64,000 nt of DNA, taken from the NCBI RefSeq assembly GCF_009867135.1, contig NZ_CP047226.1, positions 496,001 to 560,000 on the forward strand. Direction: 5' to 3'. Each line of letters begins with the position of its first letter. Positions within the stretch are counted from its first letter, which is position 1. The translations under genes and the position numbers were made by a program. This DNA comes from Moraxella osloensis (lineage in GTDB: Bacteria > Pseudomonadota > Gammaproteobacteria > Pseudomonadales > Moraxellaceae). The notes under the pieces were generated by a model. The model did not search any database. It was given only the letters and a program-made list of their open reading frames with translations, and was not told the DNA's origin. Shown here piece by piece: positions 26,218-36,556 of this stretch.

Positions 26218-28662
26218 ATGAAATACCCAACCATGCTAAAGCCACTATTTTTGAGCACGACACTGGCTATGAGTATCAGTTTGCTTAGCAGTGGTCTGTC
26301 AGCTGCCCATGCAGCCACTGGCTATAAAGTGCATTTGCAAGACGCCGATATCAAGGCGTTTATCGACCAAATCGCCAGCATCACGCAAAAGAGCTTTGTG
26401 TTAGACCCCCGCATTAATGGCAATGTGACGGTGATTTCAAACAAACCCTTATCTCGCCAAGAAGTGTATGACTTGTTTTTAGCCGTGATGAAAGTCAATG
26501 GCATTGTAGCGATTGATCGCGGGCTGACCACAGAGCTGGTCCCTGATACCGTTGCCAAGCAAGCAGGGGTGGACGTGGATTTGCGCGGTAATACCGCAGG
26601 TAGTCAAATGGCGACCCGCATCTATTATCTCACCAATACCAATGCCAATGACATCTTAAACGTCATCCGTCCTATGATGCCGCCGTATGCTAATGCCGCT
26701 GTGGTGCCAAATGTCAATGCGATTATCCTATCTGACCGCGCCGACAGCCTCAATCAATACGCAAAATTGATTAGCGATCTTGATAGCAATATGAATGACA
26801 AGCTGACCATTATTCCGCTGCGTCATGTAGATGCCAAGCGCATGATGGATTTATTAAGCTCACTGACAGGTACGGGCGGTGGTACAGCGCCAGCTACTAC
26901 AGGTCAATCAGGGCAACCGGCTGCTGTGGCATCAACCGGTGGCAGCCTGATCAATATCATTGCCGACCCGATTTCTGATAGGCTGCTCGTCAAAGGTAGT
27001 GCCGAGATGACAGCCAAAGTACAGCGAATGGTAGAGCAGTTAGACACCGTGCCGACGCAACGTCTCAGTGGGCTTCGCGTGTTTCGTCTAAAATATGCCA
27101 GTGCCACCCATATTGCAGAAATGCTACGCGGACTGCTTGCCTATCAATCCATCAATAGCTCAGGTGACCAAACCACCTTGCAAGCAAGCTCAATGTTTCA
27201 ATCTAGTAGCGATACCAGTAATAACAGCGCAGCGAACACCACCAATACTGCAGCGTCACCCACAGGCTCACCGCTAAATACCTCGTCCACCAGCAACACA
27301 ACGACTACGCAAAACAACGGCTATCAAGGTCGACCTTTTAGCATTATCGCTGACCAAACCCAAAATTCCGTCATCGTCAATGCCAATCCAGAGTTAATGG
27401 TAGAAATAGAAAACGCTATTAATGAGCTAGATACTCGCCGTGACCAAGTATTGATTCAAGCAGCGATTATGGAAATCTCTGGCAATGATACCCAACAACT
27501 TGGCGTACAATGGGCAATGGGCAATGCCAATAGCGGCGTAGGGGTGATTAACTTTAATAACATCGGTGCATCTGCCGTAGGGCTAGCATCTGAGATATTA
27601 AGGAAAACCCCAGGTACGGCGGCAGCCTCTGTGGCAGGCGCGCTGTTGGGAATTGGTACTAGTAAAACCGATAGTAACGGGAATCGTGAGTTTTATGGCG
27701 CGATTTTGCAAGCCATCAATAAAACCAATAATGCCAATCTGTTATCCATGCCCTCTATTTTGACGTTGGATAACGAAAAAGCCAATATTTTGGTAGGGCA
27801 GAACGTGCCATTTGTGACCGGCTCTTATACCACGGCAAGTAACTCATCAACCACGCCGTTTCAAACCGTGAGCCGTCAAGATGTCGGTATCAATCTCAAT
27901 GTCATTCCGCATATTGGCGATAATGGCTCAGTGCGACTTGAGATTTCGCAGGAGGTGTCATCCATTGTCGATGGTACCCTCAATAATGTGAGCGGTGTCG
28001 TCACTAACAAGAATTTAATCAAAACCACCATTTTAGCGGATAACCAACAAACCGTGGCATTGGGTGGGTTGATGCGTGATAACAGCACCTATGGTCAGCA
28101 AAAAGTCCCAGGATTGGGTGATGCGCCGATTCTTGGTAATTTATTTCGCTCAAAAAGCAAAAACTCGGACAAAACCAATTTGATTGTATTTTTACAGCCG
28201 ACCATTTTGCGAAATGGTAGCGCGGTGGCAAGCGTGACCGAAAAAAGCTTAGACGGTATTCGTACCATGCAACTGGTCATTGATAAAAACGGTACGCTCA
28301 AACAAATCCCACTTAATATCAATGCCATGTTCCCCAATACCAATACGGTGCAAAATGGCGTCAAATTGCCAACAGATGATTTGGTTACCCCAGCCGAGCA
28401 AAGCTTATCAAACACCCCAAGAGTGTATGCCAATGGTGTCGATATCGTCACGCCCGTGTCATCAAACGTGCCTCGCCAAAGCAGTTCATCGACCACAAGC
28501 GTGAGTCGCCCAGCGAACAGTACCGTTACTCAAGCGACCATCACCCAATCTACCATCACCCAATCTACAGGGCAGACAGGGCAGGGCGCAAAAATGGCGC
28601 AAACGCCTGTGGTGATTGCGACCCCGCCTGCGGTGCAGACCATCACCGTGACAAATCCCTAA
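26218..28662 (+). CDS. gspD: Type II secretion system secretin GspD
   Basis: Outer-membrane secretin that forms the exit channel of the type II system. ATG 26218 has an AAGG site and gives 814 residues; the frame opens 15 nt earlier at a TTG. A signal peptide ends in AAHA. The N0 domain follows at once (YKVHLQDADIKAFIDQIA; LDPRINGNVTVIS), then N1-N3 repeats with two Ser/Thr/Asn-rich insertions (about residues 220-245 and 320-365). The secretin core starts near residue 400 (VLIQAAIMEISG) and ends with VALGGLMRD and the VPGLGDAPILGNLFRS motif. The C-terminal 150 residues are a low-complexity Ser/Thr tail. Confidence 0.95.
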   Translation: MKYPTMLKPLFLSTTLAMSISLLSSGLSAAHAATGYKVHLQDADIKAFIDQIASITQKSFVLDPRINGNVTVISNKPLSRQEVYDLFLAVMKVNGIVAIDRGLTTELVPDTVAKQAGVDVDLRGNTAGSQMATRIYYLTNTNANDILNVIRPMMPPYANAAVVPNVNAIILSDRADSLNQYAKLISDLDSNMNDKLTIIPLRHVDAKRMMDLLSSLTGTGGGTAPATTGQSGQPAAVASTGGSLINIIADPISDRLLVKGSAEMTAKVQRMVEQLDTVPTQRLSGLRVFRLKYASATHIAEMLRGLLAYQSINSSGDQTTLQASSMFQSSSDTSNNSAANTTNTAASPTGSPLNTSSTSNTTTTQNNGYQGRPFSIIADQTQNSVIVNANPELMVEIENAINELDTRRDQVLIQAAIMEISGNDTQQLGVQWAMGNANSGVGVINFNNIGASAVGLASEILRKTPGTAAASVAGALLGIGTSKTDSNGNREFYGAILQAINKTNNANLLSMPSILTLDNEKANILVGQNVPFVTGSYTTASNSSTTPFQTVSRQDVGINLNVIPHIGDNGSVRLEISQEVSSIVDGTLNNVSGVVTNKNLIKTTILADNQQTVALGGLMRDNSTYGQQKVPGLGDAPILGNLFRSKSKNSDKTNLIVFLQPTILRNGSAVASVTEKSLDGIRTMQLVIDKNGTLKQIPLNINAMFPNTNTVQNGVKLPTDDLVTPAEQSLSNTPRVYANGVDIVTPVSSNVPRQSSSSTTSVSRPANSTVTQATITQSTITQSTGQTGQGAKMAQTPVVIATPPAVQTITVTNP

Positions 28663-28725
28663 AAATGTCCCATAATGCCAAGCATAATGATACTATTAAA
28701 TACCCCTTAGGAGTAGGAGACTTGC

Positions 28726-29625
28726 ATGGACAATCATCAAACTAATGCACTGGATACGATGAACCTTACCGACAACTCACAAGGCACTTCATGGCAACTC
28801 ATTGGACTGTCACCAGCGTTGGCGGATTTAACCATTGATATTGATAAAAGCTTAAGCATCGGGCGTAGTGATAGCAATGATTTGGTATTAGCAACCTCAC
28901 AAATCTCTCGCCAACACGCCAAGATTAACCGTATTGGTGAACAGCTGTATGTGCAAGATCTAGGCTCAAGCAATGGTACCTTTATCAATGGGGAGCGTAT
29001 CGGTACAGACGCGCATGCTTTGCAAGCCACCGATGAACTCGCCTTTGCTGACTTGGCATTTTTGGTGGTAAATGCCCCAGTCGATGCACTGGATGGTGCT
29101 AGTTTTCTCGATGGTTTACAAGATATTGAGAATTTCACACCCACCACTGACATTCATACCCAAACTGAGTTGGCTAAATCGGTTGAGCCCATATCACCGA
29201 ACGCTGCATCCAACGCCGCGCCTGTGATAGATGTCGTTACCACGCAAGATTTTTTACCTAGCCAACTGAGCAACACTCATGTCGAGCAATCCGTACGCTC
29301 TACACCGACGACAGTGGATGTAGCAAGCGTTGATAATCCCACATCAACGCTACTTAATACACCGGCTCAGCCGCCTGTTGTCACTGAGGCAGTAGCAATA
29401 CCATCACAGCCCATTGTCCCATCCGTGCAGGTCTCACCCGTTCAGTCAGCGCAACCATCGCCAGTAAGCACAGTAAAGCCTGATGCAATGAAACCTACGT
29501 CAATGAACCATGCGGCAATGGAGACTGCGCCAACAAAACCTGCGGCAAAGAAAAACGCCACAGTCGCGATAATCATTGTGGTAATCATTGCGCTGATTAT
29601 TGCATCAGTGTTGTTGATGTATTAG
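28726..29625 (+). CDS. FHA-domain membrane protein downstream of gspD
   Basis: A 299-residue protein. Residues about 42-110 form a forkhead-associated domain with the phosphothreonine-binding residues intact: SIGRS (Gly46, Arg47), ISRQH (Ser61, His64) and SSNGT (Asn83). A 150-residue Pro/Thr/Val-rich linker follows, and a single membrane helix at the C-terminus (about 276-298, NATVAIIIVVIIALII). The FHA domain is thus tethered on the cytoplasmic side by a tail anchor. It starts 63 nt after gspD with a strong AGGAG site, so it is probably in the gspNCD operon. FHA proteins are known in type VI and III secretion; a type II link is inference. Its kinase partner is unknown, though a kinase gene exists at 62.5-64 kb. 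Confidence 0.75.
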   Translation: MDNHQTNALDTMNLTDNSQGTSWQLIGLSPALADLTIDIDKSLSIGRSDSNDLVLATSQISRQHAKINRIGEQLYVQDLGSSNGTFINGERIGTDAHALQATDELAFADLAFLVVNAPVDALDGASFLDGLQDIENFTPTTDIHTQTELAKSVEPISPNAASNAAPVIDVVTTQDFLPSQLSNTHVEQSVRSTPTTVDVASVDNPTSTLLNTPAQPPVVTEAVAIPSQPIVPSVQVSPVQSAQPSPVSTVKPDAMKPTSMNHAAMETAPTKPAAKKNATVAIIIVVIIALIIASVLLMY

Positions 29626-29726
29626 GGTTGGGGTAGCAAATAAGCGGCGCAAGGCGCCTAAAATACGGATTTAAATCATTAAATTTACGTTTTAGTAAAA
29701 AAAATGAAAAAAAACTAAAAAAACGC

Positions 29727-29754
29727 TTGCAAGATTAAAAATATTTGCTAAAAT
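29727..29754 (+). promoter_or_regulatory. Predicted promoter of the tRNA Thr-Tyr-Gly-Thr cluster
   Basis: TTGCAA (29727-29732), 16-bp spacer, TAAAAT (29749-29754), about 22 bp before the first tRNA. Confidence 0.6.
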
Positions 29755-29776
29755 GCTCACCACTTTCAAGCGATAC

Positions 29777-29852
<76 letters not shown>

Positions 29853-29895
29853 TCCTTTAACACCTCGTGTTAAGCGTACCTTGAAAGACAACTAT

Positions 29896-29979
29896 GGTGG
29901 GGTTCCCGAGCGGTCAAAGGGGACGGACTGTAAATCCGTTGCGAGAGCTTCGAAGGTTCGAATCCTTCCCCCACCACCA
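29896..29979 (+). tRNA. tRNA-Tyr (anticodon GTA)
   Basis: Acceptor GGTGGGG/CCCCACC with encoded CCA. Anticodon loop CTGTAAA in the ACGGA/TCCGT stem. The long variable arm typical of bacterial tRNA-Tyr is present. Confidence 0.97.
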
Positions 29980-30054
29980 TTTGCCTGCTATTGTTATCTG
30001 AATATTCCCTAATGACGTTAACAGTAAGTCCAGTATGCTTGGGCGGGTCGCATT

Positions 30055-30128
30055 GCGGGTGTAGTTTAGTGGTAGAACTTCAGCCTTCCAAGCTGATCGT
30101 GCGGGTTCGATTCCCGCCACCCGCTCCA
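30055..30128 (+). tRNA. tRNA-Gly (anticodon TCC)
   Basis: Acceptor GCGGGTG/CACCCGC, T discriminator, encoded CCA. Anticodon loop CTTCCAA in the TCAGC/GCTGA stem reads GGA/GGG. Confidence 0.97.
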
Positions 30129-30148
30129 TTATTCTAAACCAAAGTTTT

Positions 30149-30223
<75 letters not shown>

Positions 30224-30343
30224 GTTTTATAGAAAATACATTGATAGAAACCAAAAAATAGTTGAGGCAGCACAGATGTGTTGCCTTTTGTTTTAGCAAT
30301 AACAAAAAAGTTTACCCATAAAGATGAAGGCTATGGAAAAAAC

Positions 30344-30371
30344 TTGAAATTTATGTTAAATTTGCTATTTT
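30344..30371 (+). promoter_or_regulatory. Possible internal promoter of tuf
   Basis: TTGAAA (30344-30349), 16-bp spacer, TATTTT (30366-30371). It would give tuf its own transcript in addition to read-through from the tRNAs. Confidence 0.4.
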
Positions 30372-30490
30372 AGTGACCTAGCAACACTCAAATTGGCAAC
30401 ACCAGCACTGGCAATACAGATACACCAGTTGGTTTATAGCTTTGAGCTAGGGTATTGCTAACAGTTTAACAATGATCAGAGGATTAAATT

Positions 30491-31681
30491 ATGGCAAAGG
30501 CCAAGTTTGAACGTACTAAACCACACGTTAACGTAGGCACCATTGGACACGTTGACCATGGTAAAACAACCCTAACAGCTGCGATTGCAACTGTAGCAGC
30601 AAAACACAACGGTGGTGAAGCCAAAGACTACGCGTCAATTGACTCAGCCCCTGAAGAAAAAGCCCGTGGTATCACCATCAACACCTCACACATTGAATAT
30701 GACACCCAAGCACGTCACTACGCACACGTAGACTGTCCTGGCCATGCTGACTATGTTAAAAACATGATCACCGGTGCCGCACAGATGGACGGCGCTATCC
30801 TAGTTGTATCAGCCACTGACGGCCCAATGCCACAAACCCGTGAACACATCCTACTATCACGCCAAGTAGGTGTACCATACATCATGGTATTCATGAACAA
30901 ATGTGACATGGTTGATGACGAAGAACTACTAGAACTCGTCGAAATGGAAGTACGTGAACTACTATCGAGCTACGACTTCCCTGGCGATGACACCCCAATC
31001 ATCAAAGGTTCTGCCCTAGAAGCCCTAAACGGCGGCGAAGGCAAATACGGTGAACCAGCTGTACTAGAACTACTTGACACCCTAGACAGCTACATCCCAG
31101 AACCAGAACGTGCGATTGACAAACCATTCTTGATGCCAATCGAAGACGTATTCTCGATCTCTGGTCGTGGTACAGTCGTAACCGGTCGTGTAGAATCAGG
31201 CGTCATCAAAGTTGGTGAAGAAATTGAAATCGTTGGTATCAAACCAACCACCAAAACCACCTGTACTGGCGTTGAAATGTTCCGTAAACTGCTAGACGAA
31301 GGTCGTGCAGGCGAGAACTGTGGTGTACTACTACGTGGTACCAAACGTGAAGACGTACAACGTGGTCAAGTATTGGCTAAACCAGGTTCAATCAAACCAC
31401 ACACCAAATTTGATGCAGAAGTATACGTACTATCAAAAGAAGAAGGTGGTCGTCACACTCCATTCCTAAATGGTTACCGTCCACAATTCTACTTCCGTAC
31501 TACTGACGTAACTGGCGCAATCCAATTACCAGAAGGTACAGAGATGGTAATGCCTGGCGATAACGTTGAAATGAACGTAGAGCTAATCCACCCAATCGCA
31601 ATGGACCAAGGCTTACGCTTTGCAATCCGTGAAGGTGGCCGTACTGTAGGTGCGGGTGTTGTTGCTAAAGTTAACGACTAA
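30491..31681 (+). CDS. tuf: Elongation factor Tu
   Basis: GTPase that delivers aminoacyl-tRNA to the ribosome. The 396-residue protein has G1 [10 protein letters not shown], the switch-[10 protein letters not shown]3 [13 protein letters not shown]4 NKCDMVDD and G5 SALEAL, then domains 2 and 3 ([13 protein letters not shown]; the C-terminal [13 protein letters not shown]). Codon use is strongly biased, indicating very high expression. The AGAGGA ribosome site is well placed. It follows the Thr-Tyr-Gly-Thr tRNA cluster, so it is the tufB-type locus; a second tuf copy may exist elsewhere. A terminator and then an IS200/IS605 element follow. Confidence 0.98.
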   Translation: MAKAKFERTKPHVNVGTIGHVDHGKTTLTAAIATVAAKHNGGEAKDYASIDSAPEEKARGITINTSHIEYDTQARHYAHVDCPGHADYVKNMITGAAQMDGAILVVSATDGPMPQTREHILLSRQVGVPYIMVFMNKCDMVDDEELLELVEMEVRELLSSYDFPGDDTPIIKGSALEALNGGEGKYGEPAVLELLDTLDSYIPEPERAIDKPFLMPIEDVFSISGRGTVVTGRVESGVIKVGEEIEIVGIKPTTKTTCTGVEMFRKLLDEGRAGENCGVLLRGTKREDVQRGQVLAKPGSIKPHTKFDAEVYVLSKEEGGRHTPFLNGYRPQFYFRTTDVTGAIQLPEGTEMVMPGDNVEMNVELIHPIAMDQGLRFAIREGGRTVGAGVVAKVND

Positions 31682-31697
31682 TCGTTAATAAGCATAC

Positions 31698-31726
31698 AAA
31701 AGAGTCACTTCGGTGGCTCTTTTTTT
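31698..31726 (+). terminator. Rho-independent terminator of tuf
   Basis: AGAGTCAC and GTGGCTCT stem on a stable TTCG tetraloop, followed by seven T. The next IS copy starts 12 nt after it. Confidence 0.92.
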
Positions 31727-31829
31727 ATGCTTCGTTGCCGTAAAACCACCGACTTCAGGCGGTGGATATAAGGCAGCTTAAGCAACCATATTCACGCACA
31801 AAGAATATAAAACATGTTAGAATAAACCC

Positions 31830-32933
31830 ATGAAAACACTCAAGCTACGCATACGAGATAAACACGCAGACCAATTAAACCGCCTAAGCGGTTCGGTCAA
31901 TTTCGTGTGGAATTATGTCAATGATTTGAGTTACAGACACCTACAAAAAACTGGCAAATTCTTTAGTGCTTATGACCTAAACGACTACACCAAAGGTAGC
32001 GGTGAGTTACTGGGCTTGCACTCACAAACTATTCAAGCTATCAGCGAAACCCACGCCAAAAGCCGTAAACAATTCAAAAAATCCAAACTTAACTGGCGAA
32101 CCAACAACCCAAAATCAAAGCGTAAAAACTTAGGTTGGCTACCATTCAAACAATCCGCCATCAAACACATTGCCACACACCAAACTGGTAAAAAGGGCAT
32201 AAAATCTACCTTACAACTATCTTTAGCCAAAGGGCAAAAGCTAGTCATTGATCTATGGGACAGCTACAACCTTAGCCTATATCAAATCAACACGCTGGAA
32301 ATTGTCCAAGACAGCCGTAACCGTTGGTATGCCTGTATTACCGTCAAACAATACCCTAAAACTACTTGCGGAATGGGTAGCGTTGGGATTGATTTAGGCT
32401 TAAAAGACAGTGCCACCGCCTCAAATGGCGATAAACTACAAATCAAGCAAACGCTCAAATATGCCAAAGCGTTAGCCACCGCCCAACGTGCCAAAAACAA
32501 ACAGCGTGTCAAAGCGATCCATGCCAAAATCAAACATACACGGCAAGACCTAATCCACAAATTCACCACCCAATTAGTCAAAGACAATGCCCTAATCGTG
32601 GTAGGTGACGTTAGAACTACCCAATTTAACAGTAAAAAAGGCAAACTAGCCAAATCGGTTTACGATGCAGGTTGGTTTGAACTCAAGCGACAACTGACCT
32701 ACAAATGCGAGAACGCAGGTTGCCGTTTTGAAATCGTGAATGAGAAATACACTACCCAAACTTGCTCGTGCTGTGGCGATATGTCCAGTAGCTTGAGCGG
32801 TAGAGCAGGTTTGCGAATAAGAGAATGGACTTGTGCAACGTGTGGCACACGGCATGATAGAGATATCAATGCCAGTAAGAACATTCTTGCGGTTGGGCTT
32901 AACCGTCTTGTAGAAGGAATCCCCTCACTTTAG
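31830..32933 (+). CDS. tnpB: TnpB RNA-guided nuclease (OrfB), copy 2
   Basis: A 367-residue TnpB, clearly a close relative of copy 1 (identical opening MKTLKLRIRDKH and long identical blocks). RuvC-I Asp (VGIDLGLKD), RuvC-III Asp (RHDRDINASKN) and the four zinc-ribbon cysteines are kept. Like copy 1 it has Gly in place of the RuvC-II Glu (VVGDVRTTQ), with an alternative Glu in IVNEKYTTQTC. Differences cluster in the zinc-ribbon loop (DMSSSLSG against QIDRNSPKG) and the C-terminal tail. The frame is open and full length, so the protein is probably still under selection. The stop lies in the right-end hairpin loop. Confidence 0.92.
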   Translation: MKTLKLRIRDKHADQLNRLSGSVNFVWNYVNDLSYRHLQKTGKFFSAYDLNDYTKGSGELLGLHSQTIQAISETHAKSRKQFKKSKLNWRTNNPKSKRKNLGWLPFKQSAIKHIATHQTGKKGIKSTLQLSLAKGQKLVIDLWDSYNLSLYQINTLEIVQDSRNRWYACITVKQYPKTTCGMGSVGIDLGLKDSATASNGDKLQIKQTLKYAKALATAQRAKNKQRVKAIHAKIKHTRQDLIHKFTTQLVKDNALIVVGDVRTTQFNSKKGKLAKSVYDAGWFELKRQLTYKCENAGCRFEIVNEKYTTQTCSCCGDMSSSLSGRAGLRIREWTCATCGTRHDRDINASKNILAVGLNRLVEGIPSL

Positions 32934-32950
32934 GGAGGGGAGGAAGTCAA
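32830..32950 (+). ncRNA. Predicted right-end (omega) RNA scaffold of copy 2
   Basis: By the same logic as copy 1, it covers the tnpB 3' end and right-end hairpin (32921-32940). The 5' end is not determined. The guide would begin at 32951 and run through the rimI ribosome site and start codon. Confidence 0.33.
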
Positions 32951-32961
32951 GGAAATAAATT

Positions 32962-33471
32962 ATGACTGCCATACAGATATATAAGTTAGATAAAACGAGC
33001 ATACAACATAATACTTCGAAGCAAGTACTGGCGCAGCTGACACAAATTGAATCCGAGCTGTTTGTCCACGATGCTTGGTCGGCTGCGCAAATCAATTCCC
33101 TGCTGGCGCAGCCATTTAACCATATAATTTATGCGACAGACGAGCTGAATCAGCAATTGATTGGCTATTGTTTTTACAGCCACATATTTGAAGATGCGGA
33201 AATTTTAAGAATCGGAACTTGTCTTGATTATCAACAGCAAGGTATTGCAAGCCAATTGTTAACGGCTATGGCGCAAATGTGCCAAGTAACGGGTGCCGAG
33301 CGGGTGCTGTTAGAGGTAAGAGAAGATAATTATGCTGCCCTTGCATTTTATCAAAAACATGGGTTTGAACAGATTGCCATTCGCAAAAATTACTACGATA
33401 ATCATGACATGACCAAAACCCATGCGTTAATTATGCAGCGCAAATTCAACGCTAAATTAAACGCTAAGTAG
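32962..33471 (+). CDS. rimI: Ribosomal protein alanine N-acetyltransferase, GNAT family
   Basis: A 169-residue GNAT enzyme; RimI acetylates the N-terminal alanine of ribosomal protein S18. The acetyl-CoA-binding loop is QQQGIASQLL, followed by VLLEVREDNYAALAFYQKHGFEQIAIRKNYY (conserved pieces LEVRE, N-x-x-A, FYQKHGF), which is the RimI-type C-terminal half. The first 50 residues are less conserved. The ribosome site AAGGAA (32949-32954) straddles the junction with IS copy 2: its first two bases are the end of the element. Any former promoter is now displaced by 1.2 kb. The 3' end overlaps the convergent bpt gene by 8 bp. Confidence 0.82.
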   Translation: MTAIQIYKLDKTSIQHNTSKQVLAQLTQIESELFVHDAWSAAQINSLLAQPFNHIIYATDELNQQLIGYCFYSHIFEDAEILRIGTCLDYQQQGIASQLLTAMAQMCQVTGAERVLLEVREDNYAALAFYQKHGFEQIAIRKNYYDNHDMTKTHALIMQRKFNAKLNAK

Positions 33472-34282
33472 TATTCCACATGTTTAGATAATGCGCTTTT
33501 ATTGCCTGTTGAAGCAGTGGCTCAACTTGCGCGGCTGTGACAGCCTCATCGAAGCGATGCCAGTGTTGATTGATTAATAATTCATTGGGATAAAAACGCG
33601 ATTTATACGCCATCTTATCCGAATCTGGTACCCAAAAACCTAAATACAAATAAGGTAATCCAAGACGTTTAACATAATCAATCTGGGTAAGTATCGCAAG
33701 GGTGCCTAAGCTGTTTATGGTTGCATCGGGATCATAGAAAGTATAGACCGCGGATATGCCGTCATCTAATTGGTCACAAACTGCTACCATGACTAATTTA
33801 TCATGAAGCCAAAATTCCATAAAAAATGACTGGGTAAAGCTATATTGTAGAAACTGTTTAAACCCTTGTAAATTGGGTGGATACATATCGCCATCACTAT
33901 GGCGAGCGCAGATATAGCGAGCATATAGTATAAAATGCGATTCGTCAGCATCGTCACAAGCCGTAATTACCACATCCATCTCGTGCGATTTTTGCCACAG
34001 TTTGCGCTGGGTACGATTGGGTTCAAACTCGTTAACTACCACACGTGTAGAGATACAGCGTTGACAATGAAAGCATACAGGCCGATATAGATGTTGTCCA
34101 CTACGCCGATACCCGAGCCGTGAAAACTGAGAAAAAATAGGCGTACTTAAATGTTCATCCTTTGCTAATTCAATCAGCTCTAAACGTGCGGCACGATCCG
34201 GCAAATAACTACATTGATGCAGCGGCGTCAATTGGCTGGTCAATGCTAGACTGGTAGGGGGGTGGGGTGGTTTTAACGTCAT
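33464..34282 (-). CDS. bpt: Aspartate/glutamate leucyltransferase (arginyltransferase family)
   Basis: Transfers leucine from Leu-tRNA to proteins with N-terminal Asp or Glu, marking them for ClpS-ClpAP degradation. The 272-residue protein has the ATE family N-terminal cysteine motif (CSYLPDRAA), the RRSGQHLYRPVCFHCQRCISTR segment (conserved Y-R-P-x-C-x-x-C-x-x-C), and the C-terminal LYLGFWVPDSDKMAYKSRF block. It is the last gene of trxB-aat-bpt, 27 nt after aat, so both N-degron transferases are co-transcribed. Its end overlaps rimI. Confidence 0.9.
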   Translation of the reverse strand: MTLKPPHPPTSLALTSQLTPLHQCSYLPDRAARLELIELAKDEHLSTPIFSQFSRLGYRRSGQHLYRPVCFHCQRCISTRVVVNEFEPNRTQRKLWQKSHEMDVVITACDDADESHFILYARYICARHSDGDMYPPNLQGFKQFLQYSFTQSFFMEFWLHDKLVMVAVCDQLDDGISAVYTFYDPDATINSLGTLAILTQIDYVKRLGLPYLYLGFWVPDSDKMAYKSRFYPNELLINQHWHRFDEAVTAAQVEPLLQQAIKAHYLNMWNTT

Positions 34283-34309
34283 TGGTGCTTTTAAATACCC
34301 TTAACTTAC

Positions 34310-35101
34310 CTAGATTTGCGCAGATGGCGGTAGATAATAAGTCATAAAATCCTCATTTAACAGTTGATTAAGTGGTAATTTTTGACCGCAAATCGATGAC
34401 CAATCAATACTCGGTAGCGCTAATTGTTGCGCAAGCCCAGCTAAAAATTCCGCTCTGGGCAGAATGGAGGCACCTAAACGCAACAAATGTGGGTTGGGCA
34501 ACTGACAGTCCACCCAAGCAAATTGGGAATGTGCACACAGCTGCATTAACACAAAAAAAGCCGCTTTAGACGCATCTGTCACTCGGTGAAACATACTTTC
34601 ACCAAAAAATGCTTGTCCTAACTTTAGCCCATAGAGACCACCAATCAGCTCATCATCATCCCAAATCTCGACACTGTAAGCGACTTGCTCGGCATGGAGC
34701 GCCGTATACGCTTCAATCATAGCGGGGCTGATCCAAGTGGCTGATCCAGAAGCTTCGGCATAGGTGCGGGTATCGGCACAGGCGGCAATGACCTCAGCAA
34801 AGGCAAGATTGAGGGAAAACGTCCAACCTGCATTTTTGATACGCCGTTTCAGGGTTTTACTGGCGCAAAAATCACTAGGATAAATAATACAGCGCGGATC
34901 GGGTGACCACCAAGCGATGGGCTCGCCTTCATTAAACCAAGGAAACATGCCTTGGCGATAAGCACACATTAAGGTATCAGCTGCCAAATCACCCCCCAGC
35001 GCAATCAAGCCTTCACCGTCAGGGTCTGCCACCATCGGGTCGGGAAATTGATAACGGCAACCGAAAGGTTGCTGTAATGGGGGGTGATTTGGCAATGGCA
35101 T
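34310..35101 (-). CDS. aat: Leucyl/phenylalanyl-tRNA-protein transferase
   Basis: Adds Leu or Phe to proteins with N-terminal Arg or Lys, the second N-degron transferase. The 263-residue protein has FPDPMVADPDGEGLIALGGDL and YRQGMFPWFNEGEPIAWWSPDPR (family motifs GLIA-x-GGDL, GMFPW and WWSPDPR), and the catalytic C-terminal blocks GLYGLKLGQAFFGESMF and WVDCQLPNPHL. It starts 15 nt after trxB and has a poor ribosome site, suggesting coupling. Confidence 0.94.
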   Translation of the reverse strand: MPLPNHPPLQQPFGCRYQFPDPMVADPDGEGLIALGGDLAADTLMCAYRQGMFPWFNEGEPIAWWSPDPRCIIYPSDFCASKTLKRRIKNAGWTFSLNLAFAEVIAACADTRTYAEASGSATWISPAMIEAYTALHAEQVAYSVEIWDDDELIGGLYGLKLGQAFFGESMFHRVTDASKAAFFVLMQLCAHSQFAWVDCQLPNPHLLRLGASILPRAEFLAGLAQQLALPSIDWSSICGQKLPLNQLLNEDFMTYYLPPSAQI

Positions 35102-35116
35102 CGTTCAAGGCATTAG

Positions 35117-36556
<1,440 letters not shown>

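Larger units (their letters stand above)
31738..32950 (+). mobile_element. IS200/IS605-family element with tnpB only (copy 2)
   Basis: A 1213-bp relative of copy 1 without tnpA. Both ends are intact: left hairpin CCACCG (31746-31751), loop ACTTCAGG, CGGTGG (31760-31765); right hairpin CCCCTC (32921-32926), loop ACTTTAGG, GAGGGG (32935-32940); terminal TCAA at 32947-32950. CGTTG (31733-31737) again lies immediately left. About 92 bp separate the left end from tnpB, where copy 1 has tnpA. The left-end inner sequence has diverged from copy 1, so this is not a very recent deletion derivative. It lies between the tuf terminator and rimI. Confidence 0.88.

Noticed and set aside
29914..30129. Minus-strand frame over tRNA-Tyr and tRNA-Gly
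   Set aside because: It is the reverse translation of tRNA genes, a known false gene.
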